Part shown: in pieces, positions 24,701 to 36,889 of the stretch
How positions within the stretch are numbered: the first letter of the stretch is position 1
How the letters are laid out: every line of letters starts with the position of its first letter
Assembly: GCF_022539315.1 (NCBI RefSeq)
Contig: NC_066316.1
Span: 57,041,994 to 57,105,993, forward strand
Reading direction: 5' to 3'
DNA from: Serinus canaria
Lineage: Eukaryota > Chordata > Aves > Passeriformes > Fringillidae
Length of the DNA stretch: 64,000 nt
Position numbers and translations under genes: made by a program
Notes under the pieces: model-generated
The model's database searches: none
Told to the model about the DNA's origin: nothing
What the model saw: only the letters and a program-made list of their open reading frames with translations

Positions 24701-25773
24701 GGTTGAGTCTTCCCATGCTAATTGCCTGTCTGTGCTGCCCAGTGGGCTTTGGTGCTCCCTCCCTGCTGCAGTAAGTGCCTTCATAATGGTCTCCAGGGTA
24801 AGAGATGAGGCAGTGGGTGGACCTTAGTGGTGGAAGGAGCAGTGAGACAGTGATAGTCACCAGCAGATATCCTGTTTGGAGCAGTGCTAATGTGCCCACG
24901 TGCTTCAGTGAGATGTGACCCTTGAGCACCACAGGGTTGGTCTGCATCTTTTGAAGTGAAATATCCATGGGAAAACGGAGCTGCTTTACAGCTAAGGGAG
25001 TGGGTGGAATGAGATCATTGAACTTGGCACTTTGTAGGGATGAAGTATAAACCCAGCAGAGGGACACTGCTGAGCCAGAGGAGGTCCACTTTGGACTAGG
25101 GAGGAGTTGGTGAAGTGAAGGCAGGGGAGCTCCCTGTAGAAGAGCCATTCTCAGTGCCCTGAAACTAAGGCATGAATTCAAGCAAGTTAAGTGACTGAAG
25201 CTCAGCCTGTTATTCAGATCTAGGTAAAAACAAGGCCAAAGCATAGGCAGCATTCCCAGAAGGAGCCACAGTGGAACAGCAGCATGTCCCTGTGTGTGTG
25301 CACATGGGGCAGAGTGTGTGCAAGGGGGGGAGGTCCTGCATTTCCCAGCAGGTGATGGCCAAACAGACTCCCTGTGACCTGCATGGCCAGCCATGCCCAC
25401 AGCACTGGTCCCACCCTGCCTTGCCAAGACTGAGGCTGCAGAGCCAGCGGCACAGACAGTTGTACAGTGCACAGGCTGTTCTCAAGGGAGCTACTTGGGA
25501 ATGAGTGACCTTGTAAAATCTGCGTCCTGACTCTCCTATGGAGCAAGCTGCCCATTCAGTACAAGAGATTACTGATAACTTCTGAATTACTGGGCTGCTC
25601 CCATAAATACAAGAGTAAGTGAACTAGGATTGTACCAAGAAATTGTGAGCCTAAATTGTCATTTGATTATCTCTTTGAGTGCCTAAGGTTGAAAGTGGGT
25701 GGGCAGGGTGGTTAGTCATACCTGTGGAGACCACCCAGGTGAATGTCAATTCTTAGACACATGTGCAACAAAG

Positions 25774-26148
25774 TACATAACACACAATGTATGTAATACA
25801 GGTACATAATACACAATGTATGTAATACAGGTATGTAATACACAATGTATGTAATGCACCTGCATAAAACACAATGTATGTAATACAGGTACATAACACA
25901 CAATGTATGTAACACACCTACATAACACACAATGTATGTAATACAGGCACATAACACACAATGTGTGTAATACAGACACATAACACACAATGTATGTAAT
26001 ACAGGTACATAACACACAATGTATGTAATACAGGCACATAACACACAATGTGTGTAATACAGACACATAACACACAATGTATGTAATACAGGCACATAAC
26101 ACACAATGTATGTAATACAGGCACATAACACACAATACATGTAATACT
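25774..26148. repeat. 29-bp minisatellite, about 13 copies
   Basis: Tandem units of the form ACATAACACACAATGTATG followed by TAATACAGGC, 29 bp long, with variants (GGT/GGC/GAC, TGTGTG for TATGTG, CACCTG/CACCTA). Because 29 is not a multiple of 3 and the units lack minus-strand stops, a long Cys/Tyr-rich open frame runs through it. That frame is a by-product of the repeat and not a gene. Confidence 0.93.
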
Positions 26149-27574
26149 GTTGAGCCAGGTTATAGCTTATCACAGCAATGTTAATGTTTAACTGCATTTG
26201 CCCCTTGGTTAGAGCAGAAGATACTGTGATCTCAGCTTTCCCTCCTAATTTCAGGGTGTGTTTCATCTGTGACCTGCAGCAAAATTGTCCCATACCAGTG
26301 ACACCAGTGCTGGTTCCCAGTTTAGACAACATTCAAAACTGGCCTGGAGCTCAACTCATGTTTCTATCCATGTGCACGTGACACAGGACCTATACCAGCT
26401 CTGCCTTCACTTCAGTTTTAAGGCCAGCCCCAGCATGACAGGTCATACCCAACCTGCAGACAAAGGATCTCAGCCAGCACAGATACTGTTAGGTCCCTTC
26501 CATATTTTTACCCAGCACTGGAAGCCTTACAGCCACACTGACCAGAGACTCTGCCTGATACTGCTGCTGGTGGTGCATGGACACTCTGTGCATCAGGCTC
26601 TTCTGGCGTGTGGGATTTGTGTGAGTTCACTCCTTGTTTTTGGGAATGCCACAGGCCAAAGGGAGTAGCAGATGGAAATACAGCTGTCAAGGACAATACC
26701 CAGCAGGAGTTTCAGTGAGTTTGGGACAGTAGAGCTCAGCAGAGACTCTTTTCCCAAGGTGGATGTATTTTGTGGTGGTTCACACACAGGTACTTTTCCT
26801 GGGCTGATCCAACAGACAGCAGAGCCATGCCCAATGCAAAATAAATCTGACAGCTACGGAGCAGGGAGAAATACACTGCAGTGTCCCAAACCCTGCCCTT
26901 GTCAGGAACATCCTATAAGACTTGTGTATGCTCTGAGATAATTAAAGGTGGCAGTGGTTAAGAGGAAAGCTTTTGAGAAAGTCATATGATAGCACGTAAC
27001 AACTTTGTTTAAACTTCTGTTTGCACTGTGGTTTTCTTGGAGTTCCCAGGAACAGTGAAATCTATGAAAAAGTAATCTTAAGAAACAGCCCCTAGGTCTG
27101 CTAAATGAAACTGCTGCATAGCAAGTGAGAAGCTGAAACATGTCTGAACATTTTCAGAAGTTCCACAGTAATGAGCCAAGGTTTTCTAAGCAGACACCAG
27201 GAGTGATCAGAGACAGAGGCTGAATGAGAGGGTGCAGGACTGCCATGTCCCTATAGATGACATATGGAGGTGGTGGCAGTATTAATTCTGCTGTAACAGT
27301 CAACAGTGCTGAGTTTCAATATTATTTATCTGTACTTGAAAGTGAAAGCCACTGGATGAGCAATTGTGCTTCCCCTCACTTCGGTGACCTCCTTAGACCC
27401 CTCCTGCTATTTGGAATCCTGTATATTTTTTTGTGCACACAGAATATTTTCTGACAAAAGCATAAGAAAGCAGAGGTGAACTCAGAGAAACCCAGCCTGT
27501 CTTTCCAGTGTAATGGCTTAGCACAGGTAACACAGACTGCAGCTGCTTGGAGCTTTGCAAGGAAAAGAAAACAC

Positions 27575-27950
27575 AGAATCATCATAGATGAGACTGAAAG
27601 GCACTCGGGAAGATCATCTGCTCCAGCCCCCCAGCTCAAGCAGGGTCACCTAGAATAGGTTGCCCAGCATCACTCCCAGATGGCTTTTGAGTATCTCCAA
27701 GGATGGAGATTCTACAAATTCTCTGGGCCACTTGTTCCTGCGCTCAGTCACCCTCATGCTAGGAAGATAAATCCTGGTGTTCAAGGGGAACAGTTCAGCC
27801 TGTTCCTATTGCCTCTTAAAACATGCTTCTTAAGAATGTGTTTAATCCTCTGCTGGCAAAAATTCTGCAGTCTCTGTACACAGAAGTCTGGACACAGCCT
27901 GAGTCAATGAATCTCCAGAAGATCTTGGCACAGTAAAATTATCAGGGATC
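27575..27950 (-). mobile_element. CR1 LINE 3' fragment, antisense
   Basis: Contains the familiar avian CR1 3'-region pattern read in reverse: GATCATCTGCTCCAGCCCCC, then GGTTGCCCAGCATC, then CTTGTTCCTGCGCTCAGTCA near the middle. It is diverged and 5'-truncated, so non-autonomous. Confidence 0.8.
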
Positions 27951-30571
27951 ACAGATGGGACTGTGGTTGCAGGGCCTCCTTATGTTGGTCACAGGGCTAG
28001 TGTTTCCTCCTGGATTGGCTTTATGGAACAGGAGAGCAATGGGAGGAGGGATTTCTCATATTGTACACAGAAGTTTTCAAGTTTCTGGTTTTGTCCAGAA
28101 GCAAACAGGACTTTTCTGAAAGGCTCATTCTCAGAGGAAGGAAAATTGAAGTGGAGCAGAATAATATAAGAACAAAACATTATGTGATGGGAAAACCAGG
28201 TGAGAAACTTCCTTGGATATAGAAAAGTCATTGAAGGACTGGCTGGGAACACCTTAGACTTCCAGAAGGTAAAGAAGGATCTTCCTTGTTGAAAGCTGAC
28301 AAATAGCTAAGCAGTGCCACCTGTCTGAGCAAAAGCTGTTACCAGGAGGAATGTGAATGAGACATTCCTGGTACTTTAGTATATTAAAATTACCATTTTA
28401 ATCATGCTGCTGAAAGAAAGGAAGAAGAATGATTTTGAAGCAGAAGGAGGTTGGTGAAGTTGTCTTTAAACCTCCCCCCATGCTAGGAGAGTGACAGCCA
28501 GTGCCTGCCAAGCATGAGGTGTGTGACAGACAGCCTTCCTCAGCTGCACAAACTGCTCCAACAGGTGCATCACCTTGCATCCCTGCTCTGCCACCCTGTT
28601 CTGGGTGGGCAGTGAGTCTGGGATAGGCTCTGCTCCTTCTCACCCCATGGGAAGGGGGTGATGTCTGCAGTCCTGCTGCAGATGAGGAGAGCATGAGGTC
28701 CATGCTAGTGCCTGCTGGCTATGCAGGAACACAAATGTCTCCTTGGCCCTGCTGGCCCAGGAGCAGTTTGCTGCTGTAACAGGACTGGAGTGGGACAGTA
28801 ATTTGAGGGGTCAGGAGGGTTCCATCTGCTGTAGTGATGCATATATGGAAATTATATGGTAACATTGCTCTTTTCATTTATTAAACAAACCCAAAGTAAA
28901 TCCTTTCTGCTTTTTTTCAGCTATCGTTTTTGCTAAAAATACCATATGAACTAATCTTCTAAATAATATTTTCATAAAGTTCAGCTCTGAATCAGTCTCC
29001 TAAATCTAAGTTTCAAGGAGCTGGCAGTTAGTCCAGGAACTTCTTGTTTACCGGTATTGGTCTGTTCTCCATCTCCTCACCTCCGTGCAGAGGAGCAGAT
29101 TTGTGGCACTGGAAACCCTTGCTCCCCTGAGGGATGAATGGTGGGCCTGCATCCAAGGAATGCTACCCACCCTGGCAGCAAATGGCACCATCCCAGACTT
29201 TACAAGACCTCCCAGTTTCCCCTTTCCATGGCCAGCATGGAGCTGGGGGAGCAGTGGTGCCGTCCCTTGTCTGTGGTTGATAATGTCCCTTCATCGTCCA
29301 GCAGCCTCAGTTCTTGGCCACTGCATGTCTGCAAGGGCTGAGTCAGGGGTTGTACTCCTCCTGCTGACACCAGCTGCCAGTGGGAGCAGCCTTGCAGCAG
29401 GAAGAGCAGTCTTTTGCAGACGATGCCTTCCAGCTCCCGGGCTTTCCACCTGCTGCCTCGTGGTGACACTGCCAGGGACCAGCTCTCCAAATTTCCTGGT
29501 CCCTGCTTGCCCCTCACTCAGGGTCCTCTGTCAAGGCCTGGGTTTGGTGACTGAAAGCTCGGCCTAGAATTCATCTCAGGGGCTTCCTTTGCCAGCTACA
29601 TTATTTTACCCGGGCCAGCTCCCCATGATACAGGTGCAACACTTTCCATCCAGTCGTTGCACGGGAAAATGGATACAAACTACTGCATCCTTTTCAGGTG
29701 CACTCAGCTTGAGTGGCCTTTGTTTCAGTTCATCTATTTACTCAGGATTTGGGGATCTTAGACCAATGTAAACAATTCCTTTGCTTTTGAATTCGTTGAA
29801 TCATTCTTGCTTTGCATCTTCACATCAGATATTTACATCTTTATGGTTTTTTTCTTAAATACACTTAGATAAGCTCAGGAACGTTCACTAGGAAAAGGAA
29901 AATAAAATAAATCTTGTGTAATAAATACACTGACATTTAAAAGCAAATAAACACTAAAACAACTGAGTAACTGAAGTACCCTGTGGTAGGGCCACAAACC
30001 CAAAAATGTCCATTTTAAGTAGTGTGCTAAGAGCTGGATCATTAATAGAGAGCAGGTTCATCCGGCCAAGCAGCCTGATGAGAGCAGTTCTCATCCCTCT
30101 TCCTATTAATAAAGCATACTAATAAAGCAGAAGGTGAGAACCCAGCTGTGAAGAATTCCTTTGGGTTGATATTGTGCCGCCAGGACAAGGGACACGATGT
30201 TATAGCAGAGATAAACTACAAAAACAGAGTGAACTATAAATAGATTGTAACCACTAAGGGTTTCCAAAAGCAAAGACAGGGAGAAGGGAGAAAGGCACTG
30301 AGAAATTATCAGTTCCCATCCATTCTTCCAGGATGACTTGAACTTTCCCTGGTCCATTTGGAATATGCTGGATCTCTGCTGCTGCTCTGAACTCACCCTG
30401 ATCCTGCAGCTTTTTTTAGTTTCTGCAGAGCTGTTTCTCAGTTCTTTTTCAGCAGCGTTAAAAATAATTTGCCATTGTCTTGGAAAGACAGAAACAAGAA
30501 ATCTGTTGAGATTAGATAATTTTTCACATAAATATAAAATGTATATTTATTCTCCCATGGGGACCATGGAG

Positions 30572-30591
30572 ACTTAGTTGATCAACTAAGT
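30572..30591. repeat. 20-bp perfect palindrome
   Basis: Reads ACTTAGTTGA followed by its exact reverse complement, centred on TGATCA. No function can be inferred. Confidence 0.85.
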
Positions 30592-33500
30592 GTCAAGATT
30601 CATGGGGTAATTTGAACCTGAATTCTTTCCTACATCAGATCATACTGCTTCTACCCAAAACTGCCCATAAGATGGGCAGTGATGGTCTAGGGGAATTTCT
30701 CTCTGACTTTCTTCTCGTGTATATAAATGCTGCCATTTTTGTTGCACGGACCACCTTTGTGGTCTTTTACATTCCTGAGGGTTCCCAGCCAAAAAAATGC
30801 AATAGAAAGGCCAAAAAGAAAGAGGCTTTTTGGGAATACTGAGTATAAAAGTAAAACTGAGAAACAGTATGAAAGTAAATAATAGACTCCAATGTTAAAA
30901 ACCCTGCAAGGGGTTTCATGAGGTTTTTTTTTTTTCTCCTTTTTTAAAAAAATGGAATTCCCCTTTCAGAAATAGCTAGGGAAGTATATAGGTAGAGAGG
31001 AGGCACTTTCAGAACTCTTCATGGCACTGACACCATCATTGATAAGATTTAAAAGTTTCATCTTTATTCTCATAAATTGGATCGACGAACTTTAAAGTAA
31101 AGTCCTTTTATTAGTATTTAGAAATGTTGGCTTCCAAGCTTAATGGAAACTGAGTCATAGGGGAGGGACGTGGACCAAGGAGCAAATCACATGCAGAACC
31201 CATGTGATTTTTCTGACTTTCCAAGCAGAACTTGAGGCACGTGCAGCTGAGAGAGGAAGCAACCTTGTGATTTACACCTGTCTGATAACGTGCGAGGGAA
31301 CATTTTCATTTTATTACGCCTTTACACCCATCTGGAAATATACCTTGTTTGCTCCATTGTGTAAAATATCCTCTGGTGAACTTGGCTTGTCTTATCTTAT
31401 GGCTGAAATGCTTGCTTATTCTGAGTCATTAGCAAGGAGCCTGATAAACATGCTGTGGAATTATGGCATATTTATCTGAACAGGAAGGTAGAGCCTGACA
31501 TAACCTCTTTACTGGCCTCCTGGGTGACTGATTGAAAAGAAAAAGGATGAGGGAAGCCACATATAGGCTGTGGAAATGGGTATGTAGGAATCCTTTTTCC
31601 TCTGGCTGCCTTTCCTTCAGCTGGCCTTGAGGGAAGTGGTGAGCCCCTTCAGTTCCCGAGCCTGTCTCAGATCCTGAGCTGAAATCCTGGCAACAAGTGT
31701 GTTCCCACCCCTGTGTGCAGAGACATTTCTGCTGCTTTCCCTCAGTATGCTGAGAGTCAGGCCATCATCTGCAAGCACCCAAATGTGTGCTACCTGATAT
31801 TCTCCAACAGGAAAGGTGAGTGGTATGCAGACACCATGGGGGTGAAACAGCATAGGGTTTGGGTAGCAAAGCACAATGGGGCCCAGCAGGATCCCACTGG
31901 CCTTGAGCAGAGACCTCTACATCCCAGGAAAGAGCCTGTGCAAGGAAAGGTGTGGGGTGTCGCAGAGGGAGACCTGGTGGCTGCGGAGAGGATGAGCCTG
32001 GGGGTGCCCCAGGGGCTGTTGGCATTTAAACCCCATGTGACCCCCACCTTCTGCACCTTGGCAGTGGAAGGAAGAGCTGAGGGTGTGAGAAGGAGCACAT
32101 GCTGCAGATTGAGGATGGCTTCCTCAAAATTATAGATATAGGCTGTCTTCAAAATGCTCACTACTGGTCTGATTTTTCCTATCCTCTGAGAAGAGAACAG
32201 GAACCTCTTTGCTACTCTTTTTCTTTTCACTCTCCATGGGGTTTTCCCCCTCATTTTGATTTTCCCTTCTTTCCCCATGTCTCTATTTTCTTCTGCTGTT
32301 TCAGCTGCTGTTTTAGCAATGAGTACAGATCCCTCTGGTTGCTGTATTCTACAGTTCCAATTACTACATTTATTTATGTTTGTTCCTGGGATCAAGATGG
32401 TAAAAATAGCTTACAGTCCATGGAAATACTGAGGGAGGGGAGTATAATGTATTGTGCATTGCTTTAATGAATTGCCAAAAGGTGGGAACCCTGTTGATTG
32501 GAATTGACTTTTCCCATGTCTCAAATTCAGCCTACAGCTCACTAAGTTGATCTGGAGGTCTGGGAAAGGACATATTTAATTGTGTGCATTTGCCACCTTT
32601 TAGAAGGAAAAAGAGGAAATCTGGGAGAGGAAGAGGGAGATAAAAGAAGAAGATGAAAGTGGGTGTGGGAGGAAGAAGAGAGATTAATAAAGTGAAGGGA
32701 AAAAAAGCCAACAGCAACAAAAACCAAAATATGAGAACTTTCAGAGAAAAAGCTCCATGTAATTTAGTGTCCTGACCTGGAATGTAACTGTACCATGTGT
32801 GGGAGAGGATCTCAGAATCTCTAACTGCCCCATAAAGTAGTCTCACTCTGATCTGAAAAAATCCACTATTTATTTAATCTCCAAAACTGAGCCTTTCTAA
32901 TTCTTGCCATCTTCTGCTGTGAACAAAGCCCTGCCTTTAACATCTGTGCAATGCACTTAGAGCTGCCACTGCCTGGTTCCCTGTTGCAGCCTCTGCTGCG
33001 GGGTCTCCATTGAGCAGAGGCTCAAGCAGTCCCCAAATGCAGGGCTGTGGAGATCCCCACCCCTTCTCCTGGCATGGAGAGTGGAAGAAAAGGCTGGTGT
33101 GGGCAGACTCCTGGCCCTAGGTGTGAAGCTGACTGGTTTGCACCCTTGCTGCTTAGGGCTATCTAGTCTTAGCAGTTTTGTCTGGGGGACAAATATTTGT
33201 ACAATATGATGCTGCATCAAGTGAGATAACAAGCAGGGTGGATGATTGCTGCCCAAGCTTGTTCCCAGGCACTCTTTTATTCAGCAAGAGGCATGTGTCT
33301 GTATGGATCTTAAACCTAGGTCATGGTTTTCTGCACAACTTTATCAGTGCTGTTATGTAGGATGGTGCCCTCAAGTGCCTGCAAGCTGGGTGATGTCACT
33401 GCCCCACTGCTGACAGTGTTCCAAGAAGGACTCTGAGGTTTATAAGTGATTATCTGATGCAGTGGCAGAGGTTATCCAGGGTGTTGCAGTAAAGTTTTAA

Positions 33501-34741
33501 CTGTCCAGGATTCAGTCAGAGTAGGTATTCAGCAAAATGTCTCAATGCTGTCATGCAGGCATGGATAAATGGTGGTCTAGTGCCACATGTGTACAGGGAG
33601 TGTATGTGCCTTCCTCTCTAGACTACATGGTTTTCATTCCATGTCCAAAATAGCTGTGACATTTGGGCTGCTAAACAGAGCTCCAAATGAAGATGCCTGT
33701 GATTGTAATTTAGTTGTACTTCTATATCTCTATTTTCTCTGTTCCCCTTTCATCACCACTTCTGCATCTGCTCTTTCCCTGGCTTCCTCCCTTTACACTC
33801 TTCCCCCTCCTTCTTTCTGTTCTCTGCATCTATTTTTACTGCTTCTGCTCTTCTCATCAGCCAACATCTTCCTTGGCTTTTCCCAGTAACAAAGAGCATA
33901 ATTTTTAATTGTATGCATAGGACAGAATGTTTAAAAGGATGACCCAGACATCTGTTCTCAAAAATTTAAAGGCATTCTTCCACGAGGTTCCAGTCACAGG
34001 CTTTTGTGTACAAACCCATCATCTTCCTGTCCTTAGATGTGCCCCGCTCTCACAGCACATGAGGCTGAAGTTCCAGGAAAAGAATGCAGAAGCCAGGAAT
34101 TGCTTGCTATAGAATGAATGCAGTAATGCACACTCTCATGCATCTGTCACCGAGATATTTTAGATTTCTTTGACAAACTGGAGTCTTGCAGTACACTGAT
34201 ATGGAGGCAAATACTGATACACTGGCTTTGGACAGAGAACTTAAAATACAGGTTAACGCTGAGGAACCAAGGTTGCCATGGCACCACGTATGCCAGGTGT
34301 GGAAATTATTTCACTGAATGGATCCTTGCCTCTAGACCGGCAGTGTAGCTGCAGGGAATGTTAGGGAGAATCCCAGATGTCCTCTGCCTTGGCCTCAGCA
34401 CTGGTCTCTCTCAGGCTTTCTGGCTTCTGGCCTGACAGACTGCAACGCATCTGCTGTCCATGACCAGGGCATAATGGACAGGGATGTGTGAAATTTTGGC
34501 TGTGGGCTACTAGACCATGCTTTCTTTTAGGGAAGAAAGTGACTCTAGAAGCAAGATTGCAACGGTGGACTGAATTCTGCCTCAGCTGAATCTAGCTCCA
34601 CTGATTAGCAAAGGGGTGGCACAGTAATCACACCAATGGATTTCTGAAACAGGAGGAATGTGGGGCAGCTACGTTGGTGCATGGCATTCAGGGTGCTAAC
34701 CCTCATGATTCTGAGTTGAGCTAATATTCTGTAGTGTCATA

Positions 34742-34806
34742 GTGGCAGGGTTGGAACAAGATGATCTCCAAGGTCCCTTCCAACACAAACCTTTCTATGA
34801 TTCTGT
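34742..34806 (+). mobile_element. CR1 LINE 3' tail
   Basis: Ends with the characteristic ATGATCTCCAAGGTCCCTTC, CAACACAAAC, TTCTATGATTCTGTG tail of avian CR1. Only about 65 bp remain. Confidence 0.8.
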
Positions 34807-36305
34807 GATAAGATTCAACAGGAACAGTACCAATATCTTTTAATTGTGGTAAGGCTTGAAGAGGAGTGAGTGTTTAATACACGCTTGGTTGGACCTGTGA
34901 GAGCAGCACACAGTCTGATTATCAGGGGTCTGTCCCTATTTCTTGTCTTTATGGTATTCCCGACAAGACAATCTCCTCCCCACCCACTGGAAGCTGTTGG
35001 AAAAAACAACACCTATGACATCTCAGCATGATTGACTTCCCAATTAGCCCTGCTGGGTTAAAAGAACTTTTCATGTTTGAAACCAGCCATCAGAGTATTC
35101 TTCATCTCCACCTGGACCCTAAGCTTGAATACTACAAAATAGCATAACCAGGCATCCAAATTCTCTCAAAAGCATATTCTGATGCAAGCACCAGAGTGCA
35201 CCCAGCTAAGAATATGCATCTTTGCAGAGCTCACACCGCAGCACCAGTTTTCATGCCAGATAGCCTGTATAGTAATCAAAGCCTTCCTTGATTTGCACCT
35301 GTTTCTAAAATTGTACTTTGTTTCAAAACTGTAGACACCCATAGTCAAGGCTGTAGGTAACCAAAGAAAAGGGATTGCAGGAGACATCTTTGATAGATGC
35401 TGTCTCTCTGCTCTTCTCCCAAGAGAATACAGTTGCCATGGACCTCATGATCCTGAGGTTCAAAAAACCCCACTATTGAATCTCTGGTTTGATTCATGGT
35501 GTTCTGCACAAGATATGCTTACATGCACCCTGGTCCTGTCTCCCTCTTCCCTTCTCCCCCTTCCTCAAACAGCTGAGTAGAAAAGTGACATAACTTGTTT
35601 TCCATTCTTTTTTGAGAAAGAAACACTGTCATTTATCTTTTAAGTATTTGAGAGATTTTGTGGAATTAAATTTAACAAGGTCATGTAAAAGCCTTCTTGA
35701 GCAGGTAGATCAAACTTTAAGGAAAAAAAAAAACTCTTGGATTTTGGTCTGTTGCACTTTGTGACCCTCCCTTTATTTATGCTACAGAAGGAAAAGGCCC
35801 ATGCGAATTAGGTGTGGACAGATGCTGAAGTAGTGCCTTGGAGAAGTAAATAAACTTTGCCAGAGTACTAATTTCTATTTCTGGAAGGAAAGATTATAGG
35901 TCTTTTGAAACCACTTTCTTTCTGCCCCTGACATCCTGCAGAGAGCCTGCATCACTCACTGATGCTTTTTGCAACAGCTCCTGGGCTCTTTCCCATTTAG
36001 TTCTGCTTTACATATTAATTTATCGCGGTCGCTGCGGGAGCTGCCCTTTGCGGCTCGCCCGTCCCGAAGGAGTTAACGAGGTTTATTACATAATCTGTTT
36101 AACATTCGGGATGGATAGGAAACGCACGCCCCTCTCTCTTCTCCTGCAGTCCGTGAGTTCGCTCAGCCCGCATTGCTGCCCGGCGGTGCCAGCCCGGTGC
36201 CAGCCCGGTGCCCGGCGGCTCCCGGCCGTGTGCCCGCATGTCCGCCCGCAGCCGTGCCCCGCTCCGCCTCCGCTCATGCCCCGCCGGCATCGCACGCCCG
36301 CGGGT

Positions 36306-36342
36306 CTCCGTCTGTCCGTCTGTCTGTCTGTCCGTCTGTGCG
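36306..36342. repeat. (TCTG/TCCG)n short tandem repeat in the SLC22A3 5' UTR/promoter
   Basis: About nine tetranucleotide units of TCTG and TCCG, 130-170 bp before the start codon. It is potentially length-polymorphic. Confidence 0.7.
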
Positions 36343-36475
36343 TGCACATGAGAAGAGAGGAGCGAGGGGAGGCGAGACCGTCCCGTTTGTAGGAAGTGCC
36401 GACAGCCGGTGCGAAGCGTGAGCGAAAACTCTGCCATCTCTTGGGCTGCTGCGAGTGGACAGACCACCTCACATA

Positions 36476-36889
36476 ATGCCATCTTTTGATGAGGTTTTGA
36501 AGGAGGCTGGGGAATTTGGAAGATTTCAAAAGAGGGTCTTTTTCCTCCTTAGCCAGACAGGCATAACTTTTTCTTCCCTGTTCGCCAGCGTAGTTTTCCT
36601 TGGGCGAGCACCAGGCAACTTCTGGTGTAGGATCCCTGGGGCGGCTGAACTGAGCGAACGATGTGGCTGGACACTGGAAGAGGAGCGAAACTTCACGGTA
36701 CTGCCCTTGCAGCTGGGGAACGAGTCCGTCACCGGGGAGTGCGAGAGGCTGGATGTCACCTGGGACGCCTCTGCCAGCTGCAGCAGCCCGCTCGGCCGCG
36801 GTGGCAATGGCAGCGCGGGCAGCCGGCCGCTCGCCCCGTGCCACGGTCACTGGGTCTACGAACAGCCCCGCTGGTCCATTGTCAGCGAG
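36476..36889 (+). CDS. SLC22A3: SLC22A3 exon 1
   Basis: 414 bp (138 codons), starting [20 protein letters not shown] and ending SIVSE before GTAAGG. It holds the N-terminus, TM1 and most of the glycosylated extracellular loop. Confidence 0.95.

Larger units (their letters stand above)
17031..36019. other. Intergenic region, head-to-head between SLC22A2-like remnant and SLC22A3
   Basis: 19 kb without a gene that I can support. It holds a tetranucleotide run near 18040, a perfect hairpin at 21702-21783, a minisatellite at 25774-26148, an antisense CR1 at 27575-27950, a short palindrome at 30572-30591 and a CR1 tail at 34742-34806. The open frames present lack family motifs and splice context. 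Promoter-proximal elements of both flanking genes would lie at its ends. Confidence 0.6.

Noticed and set aside
24636..25472. Minus-strand open frame of 278 codons
   Set aside because: No recognisable domain, low-complexity composition and no splice or promoter context; consistent with chance in GC-richer intergenic DNA.
25712..26332. Cys/Tyr-rich repeat protein on the minus strand
   Set aside because: Produced by a 29-bp tandem repeat lacking stops; flanks are not coding.
29085..29567. Plus-strand open frame of 160 codons
   Set aside because: No domain, no splice signals in a consistent phase and no CR1 or SLC22A similarity.
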